NCBI GenBank assembly: GCA_033816765.1
Contig: CM066291.1
Location: forward strand, 2,976,001-3,040,000
Source of the DNA: Nothopassalora personata
Lineage: Eukaryota > Ascomycota > Dothideomycetes > Mycosphaerellales > Mycosphaerellaceae
Direction: 5' to 3'
DNA length: 64,000 nt
This document shows positions 11,513 through 22,790 of the stretch, piece after piece. The position numbers and the translations under genes were made by a program. The notes beneath the pieces are model-generated. The model saw only the letters and a program-made list of their open reading frames with translations, searched no databases and was not told where the DNA came from. Positions within the stretch are counted from its first letter, which is position 1. Every line of letters begins with the position of its first letter.

Positions 11513-13243
11513 ACTACCTCCCCTTCTAGGACAAGCTACCCTTAGCTCGCGGCTTTAGGAGGTTTCTATATAAGTAATCTATCTACTTCTCGTAGATTCC
11601 GTTACTATGCGACCCGCCTACGGGTCTCGTACGTGTCGTTATTAGGGTATAGGTAGGTATAAAGTTATAGTTACCGGGTTAACTAACTCGAGGGTTTAAG
11701 AAGCGTACCCTCTCCCTCCTTTTCCTTCTTTTCCCTTATACTACGTTCTCGTAGCGTACCGTACCCGCACTACTAGCAATCTACTAGCTCCTCGCTAGCG
11801 ACTATCTAGCGACCCGCTAGTACTACTATAGCTTTAAACGAAGCTATCTAAGACTAGCTCCGCTAGGAGGCCCTTATAGGGGGCCTATTAGTACTACTAA
11901 TACTATTACTAGTACTACTAGTATAGATGTCTAGCGCGCTCGGCGCACTAGATACGCTAGCGAAGCGTAAGTTTAGTATACTAGGGCCGTAGACCCCTAA
12001 GTCCTTACTAGCTAGGCGCCTAGGTATAGACATTAAGATATGTATACGTTATCTCCTATACTTCGTAACTAGTAAGTATTCGCTACGCTCTTTACTTACG
12101 ATACGCTTACTAATAGTATAGTAGACGAGTAGGATACGTATAATAGTATTACTACCGGCGAGTTACTTAAGAAGTATAGGCGCTATAGAGACATTAGGTA
12201 CCCCTACGTTAGTAACACTAGCGTCGCTATCGCGTAGCTAGTAGCTCGCCTACGCGCCGCTCGCGCTTAGCGCGATAAGCTTATCTAGGGGCTTAGTAAC
12301 CCTATTACTAAGTAAGAGTAGGATACTCTAGACTAGTAGTACGAGGTCTACGCCTAGCTAGGCGAGTAGATCTTAGAGGTAAGTACTACGCCTCGCTAGC
12401 GCTCCCTACGCTCGCCGTGTACGGCGTACTATCGCTCCCTATGTGAACCGGCTAACCTCCTCCTAGGCTAAGAGGCAGTTTAGTACCTATAAGAATAAGC
12501 GTATAGGCGACACCCGCGTACGCTTCGCCGGCGCCTCTACTACTACTACCCCCTCCTCCGCCGCCGCTACTACGTCCGTAGTTCTATAGTAAGAGTAGAA
12601 TAGGGCCCTTAATAGGCTCTTTAAGCTCGGCCGTGCGGTAAGTAATATACGTGTCGTATACGTGTCCTATACTAACCGTAGTTATAGTTCCTATAGGCTA
12701 GAAACATTAATACTACTACGGCCGATAGGGCCTTCTTACTACTAGCCCTACGGGGCGAGTATAATAAGGAGGATAATAAGGATAATAATAACGAGTAATC
12801 GCGCGCTCTACGTATATTAGCCGCCTACTACGCGCCTATCTTTTATTTACGTAGCGCCGTAGCGCGCCTATAAAAGCTTATTTTTGAAATAAATACTCTT
12901 CTCTCTACTCTTCTCTCTCCTTACTTCCCACTCTAATGTTATTACTATCGGGGGTGTTTACTTAACTAAGTAAGCGAGCCTTTTAGTCCGATAGAACATA
13001 CTATAGGTTAGTGTCTTATATGTAGGTTATAGCTAATTTTACTATCGGGGGTAGAGGCTACCGTTAATATAGATACTGTCGGATAGGCCTCCCCCCCGTG
13101 TTATTAGTAAAAAGAGGAGGTTGTGTCTAAAGGGTAAGGTCCTTATATCTAGCTACCGAAGGGTTAAGGCCTAAATATATAACCTATACCCTTATTTTAG
13201 CGCCTTATACGGCCTTCGTAGGCACCTTATATTCGACTACTAT
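11513..13243 (+). pseudogene. Long 3' region of Gypsy C with a decayed plus-strand ORF, family unknown
   Basis: Between the left LTR and the nested solo LTR, RIP-mutated DNA holds a plus-strand frame (about 12380-12730) that reads through TAG stops. It contains KRQFSTYKNKRIGDTRVRF, a Thr/Ala/Pro-rich linker and ALNRLFKLGRAVSNIRVVYV. It is antisense to pol. I do not recognise it. An 11-base ACTATCGGGGG repeat occurs near 12950 and 13033. The rest (11513-12300, 12800-13240) shows nothing more definite. Confidence 0.35.
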
Positions 13244-13248
13244 ACGCG

Positions 13249-13679
13249 TGTTATTATCTCGTTCTAGGGCTAGTCTTAAAAGAGAGATAAGTTAAGTCAC
13301 GTAGCGGTATTCTTTAGAGAGGCTAAAGCAAGCTAAGCGAAGATAAATAATAGGAATAAGAGTTATATTCCAATTAGTGAGATAGTAACATGAGTTGAAC
13401 GCATCGAAACTATAAGGGTTCTTAGCGTTCCTAAATACAACGGAGACTCGTGTGCTATCCGGTGTTAGGCGTCCGTCTATCCACTCGACCGGTCGCCTAG
13501 TCGTGTAGTCGTGTACGTCTATACGCTACTTCTACGGTCGTGTTCGACTATGCACTAAGCGCGCGGTCGTGCACGTGACCCGGACGTAGGGTCCCTTCCT
13601 CTTCCTAGCGATTGGTTCTTGTCTTCTAATTCTTCCTCCTATGCCACGTCCTGTACCGTCCTTTATCCGAACCGTAATA
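13249..13679 (-). mobile_element. Solo LTR of family B, RIP-mutated, inside Gypsy C
   Basis: 431 bp from TGTTATTATC to CCGTAATA, with a 5-bp target duplication ACGCG (13244-13248 and 13680-13684). Its first 200 bases are the reverse complement of the right part of the solo LTR at 18697-19180, with C/T and G/A changes. The final CCGTAATA would be CCGTAACA before RIP, matching the TGTTACGG start of the other copy. It lies just past the chromodomain of Gypsy C. Confidence 0.85.
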
Positions 13680-13699
13680 ACGCGTAGCCTTCGTGGATC

Positions 13700-16600
13700 C
13701 TTCCGCCGGCTTACACCGTCTTCGCTAACGCCTTATATTTAGCTACTATACGCGTAGCATTCGCGAGTCCTTATACTAGCTCCTAGCTATTATACTCTTC
13801 TAGCTAGCCCTTCTATCGTACTAGGTACTACACTTTATCCTTATACTTACGCTTTCCTAGTACTACCTCTACTTTATATTCCCCGTCCTTATTAGCGAGG
13901 GCTATAGTGCCTCTATCCTTCTCGCTACCCGCGTACGGCTCGAGGAGGGATATATAGAATACATTATAAATTCTAAGTTAGCTAGTAGTACTAGGCGGTA
14001 CGCCTACGAACCGATAGCGTCGACAATGCGGTACGGTCTAATAAACTTCGGACCTATCTTCTTCTTCGGTAATGCTAACCTTAGGTTCTTTATAGATAAT
14101 AAGACTATATCGTCTACGCGATAGCTCTTAGCCTTATAAGTCTTGTTATAGTAGCGAGTCTAATCGGCTACTACGATTTCCTAACACTTCGTAAGCGTAG
14201 CGCGCGTCTCTCGTATACGGTTAACTAAGTCTACTACTACTAGTACCTCCCCTTCCCGGATCTCGCCTCGAGATCCTATAGGTGTTAGGGTAATCTTAGG
14301 TCTCTAACTATACGCTATCTCGAATAGGCTTATACGTAGCGTAGGGTAGACGCTATTGTTATATGCGAATTTAGTAACAGCTAGCTACTTAGCCTACTCT
14401 ATCTAGTTCTTACTATAGTAATAACGAAGGTACTATTCTAAGATTTAGTTTACCCTCTTAGTCTAGCCGTTAGTCTAAGGGTAGAAAGCTATAGATAGCT
14501 TACGCTTCACCTACGCCTCGAAGTATAAGTTACTCTAGAACTTGCTCGTAAACACTAACCCGCGGTTACTTACTATGCCCGCTAGTATACTATAATACCG
14601 TACGACTTCGTCTCGTAAGATCCTCGTAAGCTCCGCCGCTATATATGTCTTAGTCGTAGGAATGTATAAGTTTATTTTAGAGTAGCGGTCGACGATTACT
14701 AGGATCGTATTATACACGTATTCTCCTCGCTTACTTAGCGGTAGGTCCGTAATAAAATCTATGGTAATTTCCTACTGTACACCGTCTAGCCTAGGTAGTA
14801 GCCGTAGCACGCCGTAGGATCGATAGCGCCTCGCCTTCGAGGTCTAATAAGCCCTACAGTTTCTAACATACTCCCTTACTTCCTTACTAAGTAATTCCTA
14901 CTAGTAATAACGTCGTAGTAGCTCTTTAGTCTTTACCTTACTAAAGTACCCTACTAGTAGGTTATTATAATATATGTAGAGTAGCTATACTCTTACTATA
15001 TAATCTTCGGGTACTATAATCGTGTTCCTACGATAGACTAACCCGTCTTTTATATACTAGTCCTTAGCGTCCCCTTCGCTAGGCGCCTACGATAAGTATG
15101 CGACGTACCTATCGTCTCTTCCCTATACGATTTTTATTAGTAGTATAAGTAGTTTACCTAGGCCGCCCTATATTATTATAGCGCACACTCTTACTAGTAG
15201 CGATCGGGTCCCCTACGGCTCGTAGGCTCCTACTGCTATTATCGTCGCCTTATCCTATATCTTCTCGTAGGTAGCGGTTACGAGCCTTACTATAGGCTCG
15301 TCCTCTCTTAATAGGGATTCCTTCTAGAAAGATAGCTTACTTTATAGCGTAGGAAGCAAGTTCGACGTCTACTACGCTACGCGTACGTAGTTACTACGTT
15401 GCGATAGCGTATCGGCTAGGTTACTCTTCTCCGACCTATACTCTACTACGAAGTCGAAAGATTATAGAAACGTCGCCTATCGAGCTTACCTCCCGTTTAG
15501 CTACTTTACTATTATAAAACCCTATAGGTTCGTATAATCGACTAGTACCTAAACTATATACGATGCGCCTTCGAGGTACGGTCGCTAATACTTAAATACC
15601 TCTACTACTACTAGTAGCTCTTAGTTATAGGTCTTATAATTGCACTCGGTAGGTATTATCTTACGAGAATAGAAGGCAATTAGATACTACTTAGTCCTAA
15701 ATAGCTAAGAGATAATGCCTACAATCGTAAAACCTAAGGTATCCGTTTTAACCCTCGTACGTAACGGAGGATCGAAGTGCCTTAGGATAGGTGCTCCGAG
15801 GAACCTAGCTTTTAGCCGTTAGAACGCTTACTCCTCGTAAGCGGACTATATAAGAGGCCCTTACTTCTTGCTATTCTTACATCCCTTTAGTAGGTCTATT
15901 AATAGCTTCGTAATCCTCGAGTACTCTTCGATAAAGCGCCTATAGAAGTTATAGAATCCTAGGAAGGATTAAACCTTATAAAACTCGTAGGCGTAGGCTA
16001 TTCCTTAATTACGGCTACCCGGCTCCTATCTATCGATACGCCTACGACACTTACGATAAATCCTAGGAACTCGGCATTCTCCTAGAAGAAGCTATACTTC
16101 TTTAGGTTCGTAAATAGGGCGAACTTTCGTAGCCTCTCTAGCACCGCGCGTACGGCTCGTACGTGCTCCTTACGCGTTACGCTATAGATAAGGATGTTAT
16201 CTAGGTAGACTACGTAGATATTATCTACTAACCTAGTAAGGGCCTTATTAATATACCCCTAAAAGGTAGCTAGTGCGTTAGTTAACCTAAAAGGCATAAC
16301 TAAGTACTCGTAGTAACCGTATCGCGTACGAAACGTAGTCTTCTACTCATCTCCTCGCTTAATAGGAATACGGTAGTAGGCATCCTATAGGTCGATTGTA
16401 GTAAAGAGCCTAGCGCCCTATAGCCTATCTAAGGTCTTACTAATTAGGGGTAGTAGGTACCGGTTCTTTACTATAATCTTATTTAGGCCTCTATAATCTA
16501 TATAGAGCCTAGGAGTGCTATTCTTCTTTAGTACGAATAGGATAGGCGCACCCGCCTCGCTTACGGATCGCCTAATCTACCCCTTCTCTATTAATTACGT

Positions 16601-18480
16601 AAGGTACTCCTTTAAGGCCTCTAGCTTAGTTAAGGACTAGTAGTATAGCGGCTTAAAAGGGGGTTTCTTTCCTTTAACGAGATTAATCGTATGCTTAACC
16701 CCGTCGGGCATCTTACGCTTCGCCTACTTATTAGGTACGTCTATATCTCGGAAGTCTATAAATCCTTTAGGCTACGAGGGGCCCTCTCCTTCGGGTACTA
16801 CTATAGTAATAACCCGAACACTTATCGTATAAACCTACTTTAAGCTCTCGAGATCCTTAAGGAACTTGCGTACGTTACGCTACTAAATCGTAGGCGTCTC
16901 TATACCGTAGTACTACTAGTTATCCTTATTAGCCTTTACTATCCGATTACGATACCGCTAGAGTCTACCTAAAATAACTAACGGCCTACCTATAGGCGCT
17001 ATATAGTAGATAACGTTGCTTACGCGCTCTACTCCTATATTGTTAGCTAGTCGTACGCGAACCGTATAGGCGCCGTAGTAATACCCCTAGTCCTACGCGT
17101 ATAACTCTAGATTTAGAAGCTTTATACTACTAATAGGCTATATCTAGTATTAGAGTATATACTCGTACGATACTAAGCTTAAATCTATACCGTTATCTAG
17201 AAGAAACGTAGCCTCGCGAAAGCCCTTACGCGTCTCGACGGCGCCTCGTAAGTAACGCGCTCGACTCGTATCGACTTACCTTAAGGGGTCTATATAGAAA
17301 CTCGGACTTAGGAGCGACCCTTACCTAGTCCTCTACCTTTTCCCTATTTACCCTTCTTAGTTAAAGCCTCGATAGTTTCCAACCTACGAACCGCTTACGC
17401 GTTACGGTCTTTCTATAGGTGTCTATTTCGGCACTCCGTCTTATAGTAACCCTTCCTACCGTAGCCGTAGTACTCTACTTTCGACTTCTAGCTAGTTAAA
17501 GACGAGCTACCGGCGTCTCGCTACTAACTCGCACCCGAGGCGCCCGGTGCTTAACTCTACTTCTATTACTTTATACGATCGGCCCGCTTATATACGTCCT
17601 TAGCTTTACGCTTACGATGTATATACTACCCGCGGTCGTGCCCTCCGCTACTACCTCGGCGCTCGGTACTTTCGATACGCGAGGCTAGGACTACTAGGTC
17701 TTCTCTAGTCGTAGGGGTATTATAGTAGCTAACGATAGCGGACCGTAAGCGAGGCGTAAGCTTCGCTAGTAGGTACCGTATACGTTACGCTTCCGAGTAG
17801 TTACCTAACTAGTCCTCTATAATATCTAGCTTAGTCGCGAACTATCGCGCTATCTAGTTATCCTTCTATCTCGTAACCTCGTACTCTAATATAACGTTAA
17901 GCACGCGATTTATAGGATCGCCGTATACGTCTCGGTAGAACTCCTTAAAGTCCTAGTATATATACCCTATAAGGTTAACGGCGCTATAGTTAGTATACTA
18001 TCGCTCGCTTACCTCTTCGCTAAGGTATATAACCCTATATAGGACCTTTAATTCGTCTATCGCGTATATAGTGCCTAAGAGGGCGAAGATAAGTAAGAGC
18101 TCCCGAAGGAATACCCTTACCTTCCTTATTAAATCCCCTCTAAAAGGCGTCGGCTCTTTTAGACGCGGTCGCGTCGTATACGCTACGGCCGCGCCTCGTA
18201 CTACAATATTATCGTTAGTAGTTATAGAGATAGAGGTAGGGGTTATAGTAGGGAGGTAATCTTCTCTCCTCCCTCCTATACGCTCTAGAGGCGGTACGCT
18301 TATAGCGCGTAAGATCTCTAGCCGCTCGATCTCCCGCTATATCTCTTACTCTTTAATCTTAGCCCGTAAGGCCTCTCTTCTCGTAACTAAGGCTACACGA
18401 CGCGCCTACTACTATACTCTAGGGCTTAGGGGCGGCGTAGGCGACTTGCCGTTATATACGTCGCGATCGGGCTCTATAGC
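13700..18480 (-). pseudogene. Gypsy C gag-pol, RIP-mutated
   Basis: From right to left: gag, zinc knuckle (C-x2-C-x4-H-x4-C pattern with Cys changed to Tyr), protease, RT, RNase H, integrase and chromodomain. The longest open piece is 14535-14717 (60 codons), starting MYNTILVIVDRYSKINLYIPT. That is the integrase core around its first catalytic Asp, with an FTSKF ending before the next TAG. The RT catalytic YLDD reads YLDN (GA changed to AA). All stops are consistent with RIP, so no product is expected. Confidence 0.85.
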
Positions 18481-18514
18481 GTATATAGATTATAACGAAG
18501 GGAAGCTTTAGAAC

Positions 18515-19201
18515 TATAAGGACCGTAAGGCTATAAGGGGATGTCGCAATGTATAGCACGCCTACGATCTTCTAATCGTAGATAAACTAAAGCTTACTTT
18601 CTTCTATAGACGCTATACGCGTCTCCTAGTGTACGTATACGCGTTACGTGCGGTATGCTAAGCCGGGCATAGCTATATTATATGTAAGGGTTAGCTTGTT
18701 ACGGTATGACAACACCGCAAAGGAAAACATCCTGGCACGGGTCACGTGCAAAAGATGTATGCGCGACTGTTACGGTATGACAACACCGCAAAGGAAAACA
18801 TCCTGGCACGGGTCACGTGCAAAAGATGTATGCGCGACGTCCGCGACGCCTGACTGGGGACGACTCGTCGCGCATAGCGCGAAAGACGTACCCGCGACAT
18901 GAGCGACGTCCGCGACGGTAGCGACGAGCGCACTTGTCGCAGAAGGCGCACATGGCGCGAAAGGACAGCCAAGACTGGCAAATCTCCTTTGTATTTAGGA
19001 ACGCTGAGAATCCCTTATGGCTTCGACTGCGTTCAACTCATGTTACGATCTCACTGATTGGAATACACTCTTACTCCAATTATTCATCTTCGCTCAGTTT
19101 GCTTTAGCCTCTCCAAAGAATACCGCCACGTGACTTGACTTATCTCTCTTTTGAGATTAGCCCTGGAACGAGACATAACATAGCTATAGGCTGCCCTTAT
19201 A
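18515..19201 (-). repeat. 5' LTR of Gypsy C, split by a solo LTR
   Basis: 18515-18696 and 19186-19201 together form the 198-bp LTR. They are separated by a 484-bp insertion plus its duplicated TAGCT. Starts TATAAGG (TGTAAGG before RIP). Confidence 0.88.
18697..19180 (+). mobile_element. Solo LTR of family B, little RIP, with a perfect 71-bp tandem duplication
   Basis: 484 bp, TGTTACGG...CATAACA, inserted in the right LTR of Gypsy C with 5-bp duplication TAGCT (18692-18696 and 19181-19185). The first 71 bases (18697-18767) are repeated exactly at 18768-18838. CA and TG dinucleotides are common, unlike the host LTR, so it arrived late or escaped RIP. Open frames within it on both strands have no domain and are not counted as genes. 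Confidence 0.88.
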
Positions 19202-19817
19202 ATACTACTACTACGAATAAACTTTATTATAAAGAGAGACTTCCCTATCTATGTCCTAATAACGATAGTAATAAGGTCCGGGTATCTATATAGCCGAGTA
19301 AGCTCTCTTCCTTTATCCCTACCGTAAGTAGTATAGGATTAATAGTAGTGTCGATAAAGAGAAGACTTTTATAAGTTACTTAGTTTATACGCCTAGCGGG
19401 CTTAAATAACAATCTCGAAAGCCTTTTACCTTACTATTTATGTCTTAGGTTAGGCGTCCTCGACCCTACTGTCTTCTTAGACGTTAAGCTTAGCTAACCG
19501 CTTTCTAAATACTACCTTCCGATATCGTGTACCTTCTATCCCTACTTATTTTTGCTTAGCGGTATACCGTATACCTAATCTTTTCTCTAATCCCTATAAA
19601 ATATAGCGGTATCTCCCTAATTAATTATAATCCTAACGTTTTTCCGAACCTCGATTATTTCCGTCTAAAGATATCTTACCTATACTCCTACTATCTTACC
19701 GCTGCTACACGACTCTTAAACTTCGCTATAGCCGCTCTAAACTCTACTCCTTCCGCGCTACGGTTCTAATTCCTTTAAGCTATAGATCTTACTTTAAGTC
19801 TACTAGCGCGTGAATAA
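19202..19817. other. RIP-mutated DNA, nothing recognised
   Basis: AT-rich, TA-rich sequence with TAG stops in all frames. No domain, repeat border or RNA was recognised. It may be the target DNA or another element in which Gypsy C landed. Confidence 0.6.
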
Positions 19818-19825
19818 TTAAGCCG

Positions 19826-20405
19826 CCGGTGAGTTACTTCTATAGGGACAATTATGTCGTTTATTACTCCTATAGGGACTTATAGGGATGTAAAATTTCT
19901 ACTATAGGGATACTTTATAGTAAGTAGTTTACCCTTATTACGACGACCGCGCTTGTATTCTACACTATATAGACAGCCAATATAGACGTGTATTATAACT
20001 AATAGACCCTATCTCATTACGTCTTGTACTTAAAGTAAATAGGTTATAGGTCCGCCCCCGTGTATAGCTAGTTATATAGTGGTCTTTCTTCTACCTTCGT
20101 AGACATAATTAAGACACACATACATACTATACATTAAGTCTTGTTTCTAAGTTTGATTATCTGTAGCAACAATAGCTACCTATGTTGTAGGTACAAAAGT
20201 TTCACTTTTTGCGCCTGCAAATTCCTACCCCCTGTCCTTTTGCACCTTTATATATAGGTGCTGCTGCAAGACCGAAGGCTGCTATAATGTGTCCCCATGG
20301 CAGTAACTTGGCATCCCGATAAGTCCCTACGGGAGTAATTTTTAAAAACGAGTCCCTATAGGAGTAATAAACGCCATAATTGGCCCCATGGGAGTAGTTC
20401 GCCGG
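19826..20405 (-). mobile_element. 580-bp TIR element (MITE-like), copy 1
   Basis: About 55-bp terminal inverted repeats: the left starts CCGGTGAGTTACTTCTATAG, and the right, reverse-complemented, starts CCGGCGAACTACTCCCATGG. Both contain CTATAGGGAC-type blocks and GTTTATTACTCC. The flanks TTAAGCCG (19818-19825) and TTGAGCGG (20406-20413) could be an 8-bp target duplication with one RIP transition and one other change, as in hAT elements. It has no coding capacity. A second, inverted copy is split at 30528-38350. It marks the border between RIP-mutated and ordinary DNA. Confidence 0.75.
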
Positions 20406-20877
20406 TTGAGCGGCTAACTTCCTTCTGTATCAGGAGAACGATTCCATCGTCCGAATTGAGCTTCATGCGAAGCATCCAGGGAGTGTGCGCATTTCTGTTG
20501 ACTGAGACGTGATCGAGGTCGTCTAGACGGCCGTTGGCGCCAAAGTCAGTGGAAGCTGTATGATTCCAAATGGTCATATGCGACTTACCACAAGACTCGG
20601 AATTTTATAGACCGTCCTCAAAGAGTCTGAGACGTATGCGACTTGAATTGAGAAAATCTCGCGCCAGGCTCGACGGATCTGTACAGCGGCTAGCAGGTCG
20701 AGTACAGGAATTTCGATGAGGATACTTTTGAGAAGCTCGTGTGTGCTGGAAGTGGGAGTCTGTGCTTCGGGAGGGCGGTGGTAGCACGAGGTGTTGGTGC
20801 CATGATATTGTTTGATTGCGCCGTGGAGGGTGCGAGGCTTGGCAATGAAGCTATAAGATCCTTTCCATCTCGACGCA
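20406..20877 (-). pseudogene. Truncated F-box protein gene
   Basis: A minus-strand frame carries an F-box-like helix HELLKSILIEIPVLDLLAAV followed by RRAWREIF, the pattern of the N-terminal F-box (Skp1-binding, SCF ubiquitin ligase adaptor) of short fungal F-box proteins. That frame stops at 20574. A downstream piece in another frame (20410-20577) has DDLDHVSVNRNAHTPWMLRMK, which resembles the C-terminal part of such proteins. The last codons run into the TIR of the element at 20405. The upstream reading continues without a clear start up to 21017. A frameshift plus truncation suggests a dead gene. Confidence 0.55.
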
Positions 20878-21156
20878 TTATCGATTGAAACGTGCCTCGA
20901 TATACATGTTAGACTAAGTGTCAGAGTAGTTAGCAGTCTTGTTAAGTTTTGCGAGGTTGAGGGAGAACATTCGACGAAGAGGAAAGGAATATTGGTAGAG
21001 CTGCATGTGATGCGCACGGGCCTGTTCGATTCGTGCAGCTTCTGCTCGCGGCCCGAAGACTACCCTCCGGCTTCTTGCTAATCAGCTCTTACACCGTGTC
21101 GCATCTCCGCATCGCTTGTATCCATACGGACTCTTCCGCTCTCACACCAGAGCACG

Positions 21157-21396
21157 ATGACCACCATCCAAAGCGACGTAGCGGGTATGTCACCGGACAA
21201 AGGCAACCTTCGAGATTCGCCAGCACAACGAGCACTCTTCGAGACATACGAGCTCATCGGCGCTATTCTTATCAAGCTACCGCTACTCGACCTCCTCTTC
21301 TGCTACTAGATCTTACAAGGCATGGGAGAGCACATTCGAGAGCTCGCAGAAGATCCGGAAGCTCTGTCACATATTTATCGTAAAACATTTCAATAA
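21157..21396 (+). pseudogene. Second F-box remnant, one internal stop
   Basis: A 79-codon plus-strand frame starting MTTIQSDVAGMSPDK contains ETYELIGAILIKLPLLDLLF, an F-box-type helix pair, then a TAG at 21307-21309 where a Gln codon would be expected, then ILQGMGEHIRELAEDPEAL. It lies head to head with the F-box remnant at 20406-20877. The stop may be a RIP mutation leaking from the nearby island. Fragment only; family assignment rests on the short helix pattern. Confidence 0.45.
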
Positions 21397-22790
21397 GCCT
21401 ATACTTTTTATAAATTATATTACTAATGTTAGAAAGCAGGTTACCACAGTAAGTATCTGCTGTTATCGCTGCAGCGACGGACACCCTGATGCCTTATTGC
21501 AGCCTACGAAGGCGAAACCAAAGGCGTCAGGATCAACAACATCCGAAAGCGCAACTCACCAGGGATATTCCGCGCCTCTCTCAAGCCAAAAAAACATATA
21601 ATTCTCGTCCTCTCCCTGTCCAACTACCACTACGATTGGACCGGCTACGCTCTTACGACCGCAGCCAGAAGATGCGCATTGAATAACTCTCACTCACAAC
21701 CTGGAAACACGCCCACGACATACCAGCTGACCACTTCGATGCCAAGATCGGGAGTACCGTGAGGGTGAAGTGGCACAATCGCGATAACAATCTGGTGGAC
21801 GAGCGCACGCTAGATGTAGAGGGACCTAGGCCGTGGCTGGAGCCAGGTGAGGCAGGAAAGGGACGGGGATAGTGGGAGAAAGGAGACGTGACGTTGTTGC
21901 ACTTCTTGATCGCTGGCGTACGCCAACCAACCAGCGAGGACGCACAATTTGAGGCGACGGACCCTCACAATGTGGCAGAGTCATGTCGGGCCAAGCAGTT
22001 GGGGCGGGATGAGGGGAAGTCTTGAACGATGCGCTTCTTCAGCGGTGAGGATGTAGCGTCTTTGCGTGGATGGAAACAGGGAATGACTGCGCGTGGTCGC
22101 CTAGGTGGTCCACTTCATTCGTGATCAGCGCCATCTCTTTCACACAATGGACCTCGACCTTCAGAATCCGGGCGCCTCAAGCCACGCTAATAGCGCAGCT
22201 GAGGCGCAAGGGCTCCGAATCACTGCTAAGTTGTCAACGACGTACTCGCCAACAACAACGATTGCCTTTCCCCTACACCCTTTCCCACAAATGTTCGGAA
22301 CCCTCCGCAACAAGATCTGGTCTTCCAAACCTCACTTCACACCATTGGCAGTCTTTGTCGCTTTTGGGCGCAGGCAGCCCTAGCAAGTAAGGACCTCGAT
22401 GTGTGAACGGAGTGGTAAGTTCTCCGCCATGTCACGCAGATCATACATCCTGAGCGGATCCCACTGAGAGACAGGTTATTGTCCTGCGTGGCCGGTGATG
22501 ATGGGTTGCGTCGTGGGCGTTGGAGATCGTTGGTCTGGTCAAGCATCCTAATGTATCGCGGACATGGAAGTTGTTTCCTGTAGGTGATCGTTCGATTCCA
22601 CGGTTTGGCACTGTGGAGGTAAAAGGGCCGATAGAGAAATGTTCTGAGATGCGCTCGCTATGTATATGGTATTCTATCTCATGTTATCATCCACCTCGTT
22701 GAGCTGAGTACAATGTGAACGCCGTACGCCATGCTTCGATCCAATGCTTCTTGTGCTGCTGTACAAATATCTCACGCCTAGTCTCTTCCA
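21397..22790. other. Non-RIP intergenic or decayed coding DNA
   Basis: Codon-like stretches occur but nothing is intact. At 21740-21870 a plus frame ends KIGSTVRVKWHNRDNNLVDE...GPRPWLEPG before a stop. At 22105-22383 a 92-codon plus frame ends in MFGTLRNKIWSSKPHFTPLA; a 31-codon version from 22292 would look like a small mitochondrial inner-membrane protein, but a stop precedes any good donor site. Nothing definite was seen at 22390-22790. Confidence 0.4.

Larger units (their letters stand above)
11315..19201 (-). mobile_element. Ty3/Gypsy chromovirus C, complete with nested insertions, RIP-mutated
   Basis: Flanked by direct 198-bp LTRs (11315-11512; 18515-18696 plus 19186-19201). On the minus strand: gag with a zinc knuckle remnant (about 17400-17450, CCHC cysteines changed to Tyr), RT (about 16150-16700, catalytic loop reading YLDNILIYS), integrase (about 14500-14900) and a chromodomain (about 13750-13880, YLVRWKGW-like). 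The pyrimidine tract after the left LTR (CTCCCCTTCT) fits a polypurine tract on the coding strand. Two solo LTRs sit inside. The flanks ATAAG and ATACT do not match, so no clear target duplication remains. The 1.7 kb between chromodomain and left LTR is unusually long. Confidence 0.85.

Noticed and set aside
18648..18981. Overlapping ORFs of 79-84 codons on both strands
   Set aside because: They arise from GC-rich sequence of the solo LTR and its 71-bp duplication; no domain.
11310..19206. Target duplication for Gypsy C
   Set aside because: Flanks ATAAG and ATACT share only three bases, and repeat A does not resume on the right, so no duplication is claimed.
22292..22386. 31-codon ORF like a small mitochondrial protein
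   Set aside because: A stop precedes any good splice donor, and no second exon was found.
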